This document shows, in pieces, positions 1-9,102 of a stretch of 64,000 nt of DNA. Location: assembly GCF_963676815.1 (NCBI RefSeq), contig NZ_OY781365.1, positions 1,584,501 through 1,648,500 on the forward strand. Reading direction: 5' to 3'. The notes beneath the pieces were generated by a model. It was not told the DNA's origin, did no database searches, and saw only the letters and a list, made by a program, of their open reading frames with translations. Position numbers and translations under genes: made by a program. This DNA is from an uncultured Draconibacterium sp. (lineage in GTDB: Bacteria; Bacteroidota; Bacteroidia; Bacteroidales; Prolixibacteraceae). Position 1 is the first letter of the stretch, and every line of letters begins with the position of its first letter.

Positions 1-1122
1 GCCACTGCCTGCATTCATTTCCAATGCCATATTTAGCAGTTCAAGCAATCCTACACCCAGCGCCAAACCAATGTAACCGGCTATTACCGTTAGAAAAACA
101 CTTTCGGCAACAATGTGCAAAATCACTTTCCCCGGTGTAGCACCTATTGCGCGCTGAATACCAATTTCCTGGGTACGCTCTTTAATAATTACCAGCATAA
201 TATTGCTTACGCCAATTACACCGGCCAGAAGGGTTCCAATTCCTACAATCCAGGTTAATAGCTGAATTCCGGTAAACAAACCCATATATTTTTTCCATTC
301 TACTTCGATATTGAATGATCCAACAGCCTGCTGATCGTCGGGCGCAACACTGTGGCGTTCTTTCATCAGCTCTTTTAAACGAGCTTCTACTTTACTTACA
401 GGAATACCCGGTTGTGATGTTACTGAGAAGAAATGCACATCGTCGCCCATGTTAAAAGTTTTTTGCATGGTTGTGAATGGCATTATTATCGTTTCGTTCT
501 TCCGGCCACCCCCAATATTTACTCGGGTTTCGCCTTTTACAACACCAACCACCTGGAAGTAAACTCCGTTAATTTTCAGGTACTGCCCAATCGGATCTTC
601 TTCCTTGTCAAACATTACCTCCACAACGCGCTCGCCAATGTTTACCACTTTGCGCGAATGCTGAATATCGATGGTATTGATCAAACGTCCCTGCAACGGT
701 GTCCACGGATCAATTTTGAAAAACTCGGGATAATCACCATAAATATTAAAAGAACCTGTTTTTTTACCTCGAACCACATTATCGCCATTTCCACTTCTTG
801 GCCCGAACAAACGTGGAGACAGGTATTCAATATCGCTGATGTTGGCTTTTATGTATTCAATGTCAGTGTTTTTATAGTTCCAGCGCCGTCCGCGTTGAAA
901 TCCTTTATACGGTTTGCTGGTGCGCTCGGTCCAGAAGAATGCTGAGTTGGAAGCGAAAGCTTTTATTCCATCCATCACCCCGTTTTCAAGGGCACGGCCA
1001 GCTCCCGACATAACAATCAGCATAAAAATTCCCCAGAACACACCGAAAGCGGTCATAAAACTGCGCATCCGGTTTTTCTTTAAAGCGCTTAATATTTCTT
1101 TCCAAAGGTCTAAATCGAACAT
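1..1122 (-). CDS. MacB-like ABC transporter permease (3' end cut by window edge)
   Basis: Permease of a MacB/LolCE-type exporter in the inner membrane, with a large periplasmic domain. The reading frame is open for 374 codons from an ATG at 1122 to the window edge. The start reads MFDLDLWKEI, and a first membrane segment follows at about residues 20-45. A periplasmic MacB-like domain comes next, then two C-terminal FtsX-type membrane segments around a cytosolic stretch rich in Glu/Arg (IKERTQEIGIQRAIGATPG), typical of FtsX permeases. The last membrane helix lies beyond the window. It is 26 bp downstream of a paralogous permease and in one operon with an ATPase at 2488-3213. The substrate cannot be told from sequence; macrolide, lipoprotein and peptide export are all known for the family. 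Confidence 0.9.
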   Translation of the reverse strand, partial: MFDLDLWKEILSALKKNRMRSFMTAFGVFWGIFMLIVMSGAGRALENGVMDGIKAFASNSAFFWTERTSKPYKGFQRGRRWNYKNTDIEYIKANISDIEYLSPRLFGPRSGNGDNVVRGKKTGSFNIYGDYPEFFKIDPWTPLQGRLINTIDIQHSRKVVNIGERVVEVMFDKEEDPIGQYLKINGVYFQVVGVVKGETRVNIGGGRKNETIIMPFTTMQKTFNMGDDVHFFSVTSQPGIPVSKVEARLKELMKERHSVAPDDQQAVGSFNIEVEWKKYMGLFTGIQLLTWIVGIGTLLAGVIGVSNIMLVIIKERTQEIGIQRAIGATPGKVILHIVAESVFLTVIAGYIGLALGVGLLELLNMALEMNAGSG

Positions 1123-1148
1123 TGTTTTTGCTTTTGTTTTCGTTTCTG

Positions 1149-2411
1149 TTATTCGTCACGTAAGGCTTCAATGGGCTTAATTTTAGCTGCGCGTTTTGCA
1201 GGAATATAGCCTGCAATGGCTCCGGCAACTACCAGTAATAATGTTGCCGACATGGCAATTCCCAGGTCAACAGTAGGATTGCGGAATAAGGTTTCGCCGT
1301 TTCCTCCGTTAGTTGCTGCCGATGCTTCAAATTGTTTCTCCACAATAAAGTTCAAACCTTCCATTAACCCGGTTCCGAGCACCAGCCCGATGTATCCGGC
1401 GATGGTGGTAATCATTACGGCTTCCAAAAGAATCAACCCAATTACTGACGAAGGGCTGGCTCCAATGGCTTTACGAATACCAATTTCTTTGGTACGTTCT
1501 TTTACCACAATCAGCATGATGTTGCTTACGCCGACAACTCCGGCAATCAGGGTTCCTATTCCAATAATCCAGATGAAAATATCAATGGCCTGGAAAATTT
1601 TCATGGTTTGAATTACATCCTCCAGCTTACTGTACGATCCCATAGCCGATTCGTCAGATGCATCGAACTTATGTTTGCGGGCCAGCCTTTCACGTACGCG
1701 GTTTTCAATGGCCTGGCTTTCTTCTATTGTTTCGGCATTAATGGTTAATGCAAAGTTGTGTAGGCGGTTTGAACCATTAAATACTTTTTGCCCTGTAGTT
1801 ACCGGTATGTATGCATTTCGGTGACGAGTGCCTCCACCTTCTTTACAAATTCCAACCACTTTAAACGGAATATTATTCACACGAACATATTCGCCAATGG
1901 CCTCTTTCCCATCAAAAAGTGCATCGTAAATATCTTTTCCCAATACAACTGATTTCCGGGTTTGATCAATGTCGACCTGGTTCACAAAACGACCGTCAAC
2001 AATTTCAATCGACTCCACATCTTTCAAATCAGGATGACAGGTTATGGCTGTGTACTCGCCGTACTCATTGCCATACGAGAACAGGTTTCCGCCAATATAA
2101 TAACGCCCCGAGGTGTGCTCAATTCCTTCCAGATCTTTCAGAATATCGTAATCGGCATTGGTAAAGCGGATTTCCCTGTTTTCCTGCATTCCTTTGTAAG
2201 GAATACTGGTACGGCCACTCCATAACCACATAGCATTTACGGCGTCGCGCATAAAATTTTCGGACACACCGTTACTTAAACCATTACCGGCACCTAAAAG
2301 GATCATTAACATGAAAATCCCCCAGGCAACGCTAAATCCGGTAAGGAAAGTGCGCATTTTATTTTTTTTGATGGTGGCAAAAATCTCCTGCCATTTATCA
2401 ATATCGAACAT
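1149..2411 (-). CDS. MacB-like ABC transporter permease
   Basis: A complete 420-residue FtsX/MacB-type permease. One helix lies near residues 20-45, a MacB-like periplasmic domain spans about 50-270, and three C-terminal helices carry the family stretch VKERTKEIGIRKAIGASPSS. The end GYIPAKRAAKIKPIEALRDE is the usual FtsX C-terminus. It is a paralogue of the next permease downstream, with the same start motif (MFDIDKWQEI) and the same Lys-rich first cytosolic segment. Such heterodimeric permease pairs with one ATPase are common in Bacteroidota and serve as tripartite exporters. It lies 76 bp after the ATPase gene. No adaptor (HlyD-like) gene is visible upstream, so one may lie beyond the left edge. 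Confidence 0.93.
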   Translation of the reverse strand: MFDIDKWQEIFATIKKNKMRTFLTGFSVAWGIFMLMILLGAGNGLSNGVSENFMRDAVNAMWLWSGRTSIPYKGMQENREIRFTNADYDILKDLEGIEHTSGRYYIGGNLFSYGNEYGEYTAITCHPDLKDVESIEIVDGRFVNQVDIDQTRKSVVLGKDIYDALFDGKEAIGEYVRVNNIPFKVVGICKEGGGTRHRNAYIPVTTGQKVFNGSNRLHNFALTINAETIEESQAIENRVRERLARKHKFDASDESAMGSYSKLEDVIQTMKIFQAIDIFIWIIGIGTLIAGVVGVSNIMLIVVKERTKEIGIRKAIGASPSSVIGLILLEAVMITTIAGYIGLVLGTGLMEGLNFIVEKQFEASAATNGGNGETLFRNPTVDLGIAMSATLLLVVAGAIAGYIPAKRAAKIKPIEALRDE

Positions 2412-2487
2412 GATAGTTTAAGTTTAAAGTGAAAAGTGGAGAGGCAAATCTGCCTTCTGTAACTGCAAACCGAGACTGCTAACTGAA

Positions 2488-3213
2488 CTATGCAGTTTCC
2501 AGCTCTTTGGCATACTGATCCTGAAAATGTTTTAATTCGCCGTTTTTAATAATCTCATCGATCCGGCCATCTTTCAATCGCACAATTTTCTGGGTCATCG
2601 AAGCAATATCGTGCTCGTGCGTTACCAGAATAACTGTTATTCCGTCGTCGTTAATTTCTTTCAGAATATCCATTACCTCGTACGAAGTGCTGGTGTCGAG
2701 TGCACCGGTTGGCTCGTCGGCAAAAATAATTTTTGGCTGAGAAATGAGCGAACGAGCAATGGCTACACGTTGTTTTTGTCCGCCGGACATTTCGCTTGGC
2801 AAGTGTGTTGCCCAATCGAGCAAACCAACTTTATCAAGGTATTCCTCGGCAATTTTGTTTCGTTTTTTACGACTCACTCCCTGGTAGTATAACGGAAGCG
2901 CCACATTTTCCATGGCATTTTTAAACGAAATCAGGTTAAACGACTGAAATACAAAACCGACCAACTCGTTTCGGAGTTTTGCAGCCTTTTTTTCCGACAT
3001 ATCTTTTACCAACGATCCGTTCAGATAATACGATCCTTCGTCGTAATTATCCAAAATTCCAAGGATGTTAAGTAAAGTTGATTTTCCGGAACCCGACGAC
3101 CCCATAATGGAGACAAATTCTCCTGAATTAATTTCGAGGTCGATTCCTTTTAATACGTGCAGAGAATTACTTCCCGTTACGTACGATTTGTGAACATTGT
3201 TTAGACTAATCAT
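2488..3213 (-). CDS. ABC transporter ATP-binding protein (MacB/LolD family)
   Basis: A cytosolic ATPase of 241 residues, the usual length for a stand-alone LolD/MacB-type nucleotide-binding domain. Walker A is GSSGSGKS at residues 38-45. It also has the Q-loop FQSFNLI, signature SGGQKQR, Walker B IIFADEPTGALD and H-loop VTHE. The TGALD after Walker B and the Q-loop wording are typical of the LolD/MacB/FtsE group. It is the first gene of the reverse-strand operon with the permeases at 1149-2411 and 1-1122, whose transport it would power. The divergent spacer to the next gene (3214-3506) should hold its promoter. Confidence 0.95.
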   Translation of the reverse strand: MISLNNVHKSYVTGSNSLHVLKGIDLEINSGEFVSIMGSSGSGKSTLLNILGILDNYDEGSYYLNGSLVKDMSEKKAAKLRNELVGFVFQSFNLISFKNAMENVALPLYYQGVSRKKRNKIAEEYLDKVGLLDWATHLPSEMSGGQKQRVAIARSLISQPKIIFADEPTGALDTSTSYEVMDILKEINDDGITVILVTHEHDIASMTQKIVRLKDGRIDEIIKNGELKHFQDQYAKELETA

Positions 3214-3506
3214 GGCTTGAACTTGTTTTCTGTTTTCCGGCTAGTGAAAGCCGCTGATTTTTGTTTTCGAATTAAAGTTGATGAAAAAAAGGTTTATGCC
3301 GGGTATTTTTTCGATGAACGACCCGTTTTTGTATGTAAAAAAATATTCTAGAACGTTTTTTGTTTTCTGGCTTTAAGGCTTTCCTGATCTGTTTCAATTA
3401 TGGGACGCACAACTTTTTGATACGTTACAACGAATTTTGGTTTTTTGAGAATGGCCTTCAAAAAGCTGTAATCTTTCCGTATTTTTGGCAGGTAATATTT
3501 CAGTAC

Positions 3507-5042
3507 ATGGGAACAAAATCGGTTTCGTTAAAATTACCTACCAATTACAGTGCGGATTTGCTGCAAAGCAGAATTGCCAAAACACTGCGGATTAAGAACT
3601 TTTCGTATGAGTTGGAAACAAAAAGCCTGGATGCCCGAAACAAATCGAACATTCATTGGGTAATAAAAGCCATTGTAGCTTCGCCGGATTTAAAAGGTGA
3701 TGAACAGCTTGAAAAAGAGAAACTGGAAATACCGTACCAAAAAAGTGATAAAAAAATTATAGTAGTTGGTAGCGGCCCTGCAGGTTTTTTTAATGCATTT
3801 GTGTTGCAGAAAGCCGGATTTGATGTTACGTTGATTGAACGAGGATCGGACGTAAAAACACGCGGAAAAGCCATTTCTACATTTGAACGTACCGGAGTTT
3901 TTAATTCGCAAAACAATTATTCTTTTGGCGAAGGTGGCGCAGGAACTTTCTCTGACGGCAAACTCACTTCGCGTTCTAAACGAATTTCGAAAGAAAAACA
4001 ATTTATCCTGTCGAGTTACGTAGAAGCGGGTGCTCCTGAAGAGATTTTATACATGACTCACCCACATTTGGGAACCGACAACCTACGAAAAATAGTGCAA
4101 AATCTGCGTGAGGCGTTTGAAAACCTGGGAGGCAAATTTATGTTCGAAACCATGTTGGAAGATGTGGTTATTACCAATTCGAAAATAAAAGAGGTGGTTA
4201 CCTCGAAAGGAAATTTACCGGCCGATGCGTTGTTTATTGCGCCCGGTCATTCCGCTTTCGAGACCTACAAAATGTTGATCAGACGAGGGATTCCTTTTCG
4301 CACAAAAAACTTTGCCATTGGAAGCCGAATGGAGCACACGCAGGAAACCATTAACAAAGCACAGTGGGGCCGGCCGCAACTTCCGGGAGTTAAAGCGGCT
4401 GAATACCGCCTCACTTCGCAAGCCGACGGCAAACACTCGGTTTTCTCGTTTTGTATGTGTCCGGGCGGCATGGTAGTTCCGGCAGCAGCCTACGAGAACA
4501 CCAACATTGTAAATGGCATGAGCTATTACAAACGCAACGGCAATTTTGCCAACGCTGCCTGTGTAGCCGCTATTCATCCCGACGAGCTGGCAGAGAAAAC
4601 AGTTTCGCCAATTGAAGCGCTGGACATTCTTCAAAAACTTGAGGAAAGTTTTTACAAATATGCTGAAGGTTATTCCGCCCCGGCCTGTTCCATCAACGAC
4701 TTTCTGAAACAAAAAGGAAAAGCAGCGCAGTTTGAAACCAGTTACCCGTTGGGGTTAAAACCGGCTCCGCTGTGGGATTTGCTGCCTAAACCAGTTGTTG
4801 AGTCGATGCAGGTTGGTTTGCAGGATTTCATGCGTAAAATGCGTGGTTTTGAAAGTGGTAACTTACTGGGTTTCGAAAGTAAAACCTCTGCTCCAATCCA
4901 GGTTATTCGCGACAAAAATGGTTTATGCGAGGGCTTCGACAATATATACATTGTTGGAGAAGGTAGTGGATATGCCGGCGGAATTATTTCGAGCGCTGCT
5001 GACGGAATAAAGGCCGCGATGCATTACATCGAGCGCTCATAA
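3507..5042 (+). CDS. FAD-dependent oxidoreductase (COG2509 family)
   Basis: An FAD-binding oxidoreductase of 511 residues, similar in layout to the uncharacterised COG2509 family (YhiN-unrelated, about 500-530 residues). An N-terminal small domain (1-80) is followed by a Rossmann dinucleotide motif VVGSGPAGFFNAF with GSGPAG at 88-93. The motif GEGGAGTFSDGKLTSR and the C-terminal GEGSGYAGGIISSAADG are typical of this family and would contact FAD. The frame is open 49 codons further upstream, but that part is hydrophobic and unlike the family, so the ATG at 3507 is preferred. Physiological substrate unknown. It is divergent from the ABC exporter operon and stands apart from lysA downstream, which has its own promoter. 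Confidence 0.85.
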   Translation: MGTKSVSLKLPTNYSADLLQSRIAKTLRIKNFSYELETKSLDARNKSNIHWVIKAIVASPDLKGDEQLEKEKLEIPYQKSDKKIIVVGSGPAGFFNAFVLQKAGFDVTLIERGSDVKTRGKAISTFERTGVFNSQNNYSFGEGGAGTFSDGKLTSRSKRISKEKQFILSSYVEAGAPEEILYMTHPHLGTDNLRKIVQNLREAFENLGGKFMFETMLEDVVITNSKIKEVVTSKGNLPADALFIAPGHSAFETYKMLIRRGIPFRTKNFAIGSRMEHTQETINKAQWGRPQLPGVKAAEYRLTSQADGKHSVFSFCMCPGGMVVPAAAYENTNIVNGMSYYKRNGNFANAACVAAIHPDELAEKTVSPIEALDILQKLEESFYKYAEGYSAPACSINDFLKQKGKAAQFETSYPLGLKPAPLWDLLPKPVVESMQVGLQDFMRKMRGFESGNLLGFESKTSAPIQVIRDKNGLCEGFDNIYIVGEGSGYAGGIISSAADGIKAAMHYIERS

Positions 5043-5108
5043 TTGTAAACTTCCGGTTAATTAGAATCTCCTTTATTTAGATTGATTCTACAACATCGAA
5101 AAAAAAGT

Positions 5109-5116
5109 TAATTTTG
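5109..5116 (+). promoter_or_regulatory. Bacteroidota -7 promoter box for lysA
   Basis: TAATTTTG is an exact match to the Bacteroidota -7 consensus TAnnTTTG. It is 26 bp before the lysA ATG, which fits a short leader. The -33 element is weak; a TTG at 5082-5084 is the best candidate but is a little far. Confidence 0.6.
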
Positions 5117-5142
5117 TAGTCCTTAAAATAATACGACAAAAC

Positions 5143-6402
5143 ATGGCAGTTAAAGATTTACCGTTTAGTAAAAAACAGCTTGACAGCATTATTGAAAACC
5201 ACCCTACTCCGTTTCATATTTACGATGAAAAAGCGATTCGTGAAAATGCACGTTATTTTAAAAATGCATTTTCGTGGAACGAAGGATTTAAAGAGTATTA
5301 CGCCATAAAAGCGGCTCCAAATCCATACCTGATGAAGATTCTGAGAGAAGAAGGTTTTGGTATCGACTGCAGTTCTGTTGCTGAGCTGGAATTGGCTAAG
5401 CGTGTTGGAATGAGTGGCGACGAAATTATGCTTACATCAAACGATACGCCGGCATACGAATTTCAACTGGCAAAAGATTTAGGTGCCATTATCAATCTCG
5501 ACGATATTTCACACATCGAGTTTGTTGAGAAAAATGTTGGTTTGCCGGATACGATTTGCATGCGCTACAATCCGGGCAGTTTAAAAGAAGGAAACTTGAT
5601 TATCGGACATCCGGAAGAAGCCAAATATGGTTTCACACGCGAGCAAATGATTGACGGATACCGCATTCTAAAAGAAAAAGGAGTAAAACATTTTGGTATT
5701 CATACCATGGTCGCCTCAAACGAGCTCGATCCGGGTTACTTTGTTGAGACTGCCGAACTACTGTTTAATTTAATCGTTGAGGTTTACGAAAAAACCGGCG
5801 TTAAAATTGAATTTGCCAACCTTGGAGGAGGTATTGGGATTCCGTACAAACCGGAAGAAAAACCTGTTGATCTGGAGTTTGTGAGTGCAGGAGTAAAAAA
5901 ACACTACGAAGATATTATTGTAAAAGCCGGACTTGCCCCGTTAAATTTATATTTCGAATCGGGACGTGCAATTACCGGGCCTTTCGGATACCTGGTAACA
6001 AAGGTTCGTCACATTAAAAAAACGTATAAAACCTATGCTGGTCTGGATGCTTGCATGAGCAACCTGATGCGCCCTGCACTATACGGCGCCTATCATCATA
6101 TTACGGTTATGGGAAAAGAAAACGATGAGGCAAATGTAAAATACGATGTTACCGGATCGTTGTGCGAAAACAACGATAAGTTTGCCATCGACCGCATGTT
6201 GCCGGAAATTGAACCCGAGGATATTGTTGTAATTCACGATACCGGAGCACACGGCCACTCGATGGGATTTAACTACAACGGGAAACTTAAATCGGCTGAA
6301 TTGTTGCTTCGCGAGAATGGCGAAGTTGCAGAGATCAGACGTGCTGAAACGCTGGAAGATTATTTTGCAACGCTCGACTTTGATGGTGTGAAAGACTTTT
6401 AG
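5143..6402 (+). CDS. lysA: diaminopimelate decarboxylase
   Basis: Decarboxylates meso-diaminopimelate to L-lysine, the last step of lysine synthesis, in the cytosol with PLP. At 419 residues it is the normal size for the fold-III PLP decarboxylases (alanine-racemase-like barrel then beta domain). The PLP lysine is K56 in YYAIKAAPNP. A glycine-rich phosphate loop (NLGGGIGIP), ESGRAITGPFG and the substrate-site stretch GSLCENNDKFA with its conserved Cys are present. The related carboxynorspermidine decarboxylase (NspC) is shorter and lacks this CEnnD arrangement, so LysA is favoured, though substrate specificity in this family is hard to assign by eye. It is followed at once by an intrinsic terminator. 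Confidence 0.85.
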   Translation: MAVKDLPFSKKQLDSIIENHPTPFHIYDEKAIRENARYFKNAFSWNEGFKEYYAIKAAPNPYLMKILREEGFGIDCSSVAELELAKRVGMSGDEIMLTSNDTPAYEFQLAKDLGAIINLDDISHIEFVEKNVGLPDTICMRYNPGSLKEGNLIIGHPEEAKYGFTREQMIDGYRILKEKGVKHFGIHTMVASNELDPGYFVETAELLFNLIVEVYEKTGVKIEFANLGGGIGIPYKPEEKPVDLEFVSAGVKKHYEDIIVKAGLAPLNLYFESGRAITGPFGYLVTKVRHIKKTYKTYAGLDACMSNLMRPALYGAYHHITVMGKENDEANVKYDVTGSLCENNDKFAIDRMLPEIEPEDIVVIHDTGAHGHSMGFNYNGKLKSAELLLRENGEVAEIRRAETLEDYFATLDFDGVKDF

Positions 6403-6428
6403 AAAAAACAACTTCACAATAAATTAAT

Positions 6429-6458
6429 AAGGCCGGGCTACAAAACCCGGCCTTTTTT
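6429..6458 (+). terminator. intrinsic terminator after lysA
   Basis: A GGCCGGG / CCCGGCC stem with an 8-base loop runs 6431-6452 and is followed by six T. It sits 26 bp after the lysA stop and just before the next gene. Confidence 0.85.
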
Positions 6459-6489
6459 GTATTTTTAAAAGCACACAAAACAGCAAACA

Positions 6490-7599
6490 ATGAAGATAGG
6501 ATACGACGCAAAAAGAGCTTTCCTCAACACCTCCGGGTTGGGCAACTACAGCCGGAATACATTGAATGCACTGGTGAAATATTTCCCCAACCATCAGTAC
6601 ACACTTTTTACACCCGAAATAAAAGCAGCAATGCTTGAGGAACAGGATAAGTTTGAACTGGTGGCTCCGCAAAATGCGCATTCCGGATTTAGGAAAGCCA
6701 TTTGGCGGTCGATGCAACTTAGTGATGAAATTCAGGATCACAAACTCGATCTTTTTCATGGATTGAGCAACGAACTTCCGAAAGGAATCCATAAAACATC
6801 AATACCAACTTTGGTAACCATTCACGACCTTATATTTATACGTTATCCACAGTTTTACAAAACACTTGACCGCGCCATTTATTTCCGCAAAACAAAATAT
6901 GCCTGCAATGCGGCCACAAAGATTTTAGCCATTAGCCAACAAACCAAAGACGACATTATCGATTTTATTGATGTTGATCCGGAAAAAATAGAGATTCTAC
7001 ATCAGGCAATTTCACCTTTGTTTTTTGAGAATGCCAATACCGGAAAAATCAAAGAAAAATATAAACTGCCAAACGAATTTATTCTTGCAGTTGGAACCGT
7101 TGAAGAACGAAAAAATCAACTATCAATAATAAAAGCACTGGTTGATAAAGACATTGATTTACCATTGGTTTTGGTTGGAAATCCAACATCATACTGCAAC
7201 GATATTCATAAATACATAGCCGAGAAGAATCCGCAAAACAAGGTAATTTTTCTGAAAAATATCCCTGAAGAAGATTTGGCAGGCATTTATCAGCTGGCGC
7301 AACTTTCCATCTATATTTCAGTATTCGAAGGTTTTGGATTGCCGGTAATCGAGTCGATGGCCTGCGGTTGCCCGGTAATTACATCCAACGCATCGTGTTT
7401 ACCCGAAACTGCCGGTGGAGCAGCAGTTTTGTGTTCGCCTGAAAACATTGAAGAGTTGGGAAACAAAATTGAAAAGATACTTAACGACACAAATTTTCGC
7501 AAAGAATTAATTATGAAGGGGCGAATCAGAGCCAATGAGTTTCAACCCCAAAAATATGTTGAAAAATTGATTTCTTTGTACGCGCAACTTTTAGCTTAG
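6490..7599 (+). CDS. glycosyltransferase family 4-type (GT-B) glycosyltransferase
   Basis: A retaining GT-B glycosyltransferase of 369 residues acting in the cytosol on nucleotide sugars, probably for cell-surface glycan. The N-terminal half starts MKIGYDAKRAFLNTSGLGNY, an acceptor-loop start typical of GT4 mannosyltransferase-like enzymes. The C-terminal half has AVGTVEERKNQ and the donor-binding E-x7-E motif in FEGFGLPVIESMACGCPVI. The acceptor and sugar cannot be deduced. The gene ends 4 bp before the threonylcarbamoyl-AMP synthase gene, so the two are probably cotranscribed. The frame is clean with no sign of disruption. Confidence 0.88.
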   Translation: MKIGYDAKRAFLNTSGLGNYSRNTLNALVKYFPNHQYTLFTPEIKAAMLEEQDKFELVAPQNAHSGFRKAIWRSMQLSDEIQDHKLDLFHGLSNELPKGIHKTSIPTLVTIHDLIFIRYPQFYKTLDRAIYFRKTKYACNAATKILAISQQTKDDIIDFIDVDPEKIEILHQAISPLFFENANTGKIKEKYKLPNEFILAVGTVEERKNQLSIIKALVDKDIDLPLVLVGNPTSYCNDIHKYIAEKNPQNKVIFLKNIPEEDLAGIYQLAQLSIYISVFEGFGLPVIESMACGCPVITSNASCLPETAGGAAVLCSPENIEELGNKIEKILNDTNFRKELIMKGRIRANEFQPQKYVEKLISLYAQLLA

Positions 7600-7603
7600 A
7601 ACT

Positions 7604-8167
7604 ATGCACGACGATTTAAAAAAGGCTGTTGAAGTTTTGAAAAATGGAGGAGTAATACTCTACCCAACCGATACCATTTGGGGCATTGGCTGCGACGCCA
7701 CAAATGCAGAGGCAGTAAAACGCATTTACGACATAAAAAAACGCGAGGACTCGAAAAGCATGTTGGTTTTAATGGAAAATCCGGCATTACTCGATCGTTA
7801 TGTTGATGAAGTTCCGGAAGTTGCCTGGGATTTGGTTGAAATCAGTACCACTCCGTTAACGGTTATTTACCCCGGTGCAAAAAACCTGGCTGCCAATTTA
7901 ATTGCCGACGATGGAACCATCGGTATTCGTTTTACCAAAGAAGAGTTTACACGCCAATTACTGCAACGTTTTCGCCGGCCAATCGTATCCACATCGGCCA
8001 ATATAAGCGGAGAGAAATCGCCGGCTTTTTTCGATGAAATTTCAGAGGAAATAAAGGATGCGGTTGATTACATTGTTGAATATCGTCAGGATGATCATAC
8101 CGCGTCAAAACCATCGAGTATTATAAAACTTGGACCGGGGGGGCAAATCGATATTCTCAGAAAATAA
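7604..8167 (+). CDS. L-threonylcarbamoyladenylate synthase (Sua5/YrdC/YciO family)
   Basis: Makes threonylcarbamoyl-AMP from threonine, bicarbonate and ATP for t6A37 modification of ANN-decoding tRNAs. At 187 residues it is a YrdC domain only, without the C-terminal Sua5 domain. Family motifs are visible: YPTDTIWGIGCDATN near the start, the basic KKREDSKSMLVL segment, GIRFTKEEF, and the STSANISGE signature. The KxR...SK set that contacts ATP and threonine is intact, which supports YrdC activity over a YciO paralogue, but the distinction is not certain by eye. It is 4 bp after the glycosyltransferase gene and converges on the head-GIN gene. Confidence 0.9.
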   Translation: MHDDLKKAVEVLKNGGVILYPTDTIWGIGCDATNAEAVKRIYDIKKREDSKSMLVLMENPALLDRYVDEVPEVAWDLVEISTTPLTVIYPGAKNLAANLIADDGTIGIRFTKEEFTRQLLQRFRRPIVSTSANISGEKSPAFFDEISEEIKDAVDYIVEYRQDDHTASKPSSIIKLGPGGQIDILRK

Positions 8168-8193
8168 AAAGGCCACCTGAAAACAGATGGCCT
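8166..8193 (-). terminator. intrinsic terminator between convergent genes
   Basis: GGCCAcCTG pairs with CAGaTGGCC (one mismatch, 4-base loop) at 8171-8193. Read on the reverse strand it is followed by TTTTT (8166-8170) and sits 23 bp past the stop of the head-GIN gene. Confidence 0.7.
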
Positions 8194-8216
8194 CCACTAT
8201 TTTTAGTTGAAATTAA

Positions 8217-8921
8217 TTACATACTTTTTACTTTGCCCGAACCGGCTACTGAAGAGTCAACACGTGGACTACCTTTATAATACACGCTTCCTGAACCGGC
8301 AATTCTCGCTTTTAGCGAGCCATTAGAGTTTACGTTGCAATTGCCCGAGCCGGATGTGCTAACGGTTACATCCTCTGCTTCAAACCTGTCGGCTTTAAAG
8401 TTCCCGGAACCCGAGATTGAAACCGAAAGTTCATCGGCAACACCATCACTTTCAATAGTAATATTGCCCGAGCCGGAAATCGCTCCTTTTACTTTCTCCG
8501 ATGTCAGTTCTTCAATCTCAATATTTCCGCTGCCACTAACAGCCAAATCAATAATACGTGCTTCAATTTCGTCGGCTAAAATATCTCCCGAGCCGGAAAT
8601 GCCTAATCCACTAATATCGGGCACACTTATATAAATATCAATTTTACCAGGTTTGTAATTACGCTGAAAAATGCTTTTCCCCGGAAAACGAATGACCAGT
8701 TTACTCCCGTTTACTTCGGTAATAATATCTTCAAGCGTCGATTGTTTGGCTTCTATCCGCACGCTTTGCGGGCTTCCCTGCTCAAGATGCACAGTTGCCG
8801 GAATTCGTAAACTAATTTCCGAAAAACTTGAAACATCGCGTGTTTCCTCTTCTGCCTGAACTGTTGAGGCAATAAATAAGCTCATTACGAAAAGGCTAAA
8901 TAACAGAACTCTTGTTTTCAT
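8217..8921 (-). CDS. secreted head-GIN domain (DUF2807) auto-transporter-like adhesin
   Basis: A 234-residue protein with an N-terminal signal peptide (about 1-23, cut after VQA) and no lipobox. The rest is a right-handed beta structure built on repeated GSG motifs (ISGSGNI, VSGSGNI, ISGSGNF, TSGSGNC), the hallmark of the 'head GIN' putative auto-transporter adhesin domain. The function in Bacteroidota is not established; periplasmic or surface location is likely. It is monocistronic by context, convergent with the YrdC-family gene and divergent from the thioesterase. It is structurally related to, but distinct from, the DUF4097 proteins at 39705-41156. Confidence 0.85.
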   Translation of the reverse strand: MKTRVLLFSLFVMSLFIASTVQAEEETRDVSSFSEISLRIPATVHLEQGSPQSVRIEAKQSTLEDIITEVNGSKLVIRFPGKSIFQRNYKPGKIDIYISVPDISGLGISGSGDILADEIEARIIDLAVSGSGNIEIEELTSEKVKGAISGSGNITIESDGVADELSVSISGSGNFKADRFEAEDVTVSTSGSGNCNVNSNGSLKARIAGSGSVYYKGSPRVDSSVAGSGKVKSM

Positions 8922-9045
8922 GTACTAACTATTTAAATATTATAAACTTTACAAAAGAACAATAATGGTAAGCAAAATGGTTTATTTAGTTATAAACCGG
9001 TGCACCAATATTATTATTACGTTTTAATGACGTGCGATCCCAAAT

Positions 9046-9076
9046 AAAGTTGCACACGAAGTAAAAAAAGTTGCAC
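9046..9076 (+). repeat. two AAAGTTGCAC direct repeats, 21 bp apart
   Basis: AAAGTTGCAC occurs at 9046-9055 and again at 9067-9076, exactly 21 bp apart, ending 26 bp before the thioesterase ATG. The first seven bases fit the LytTR-type half-site start ([TA][AC][CA]GTTN), the last two do not. It could be a regulator-binding pair or chance. Confidence 0.35.
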
Positions 9077-9102
9077 TTTTAAATGCATAAAGAAAGCATT
9101 TC

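Noticed and set aside
3360..3506. N-terminal extension of the FAD oxidoreductase
   Set aside because: The 49 extra residues are hydrophobic and aromatic with no family match; the ATG at 3507 gives the standard protein.
4215..4712. 165-codon reverse frame inside the oxidoreductase gene
   Set aside because: Shadow of the forward coding region; composition and lack of any motif do not support a gene.
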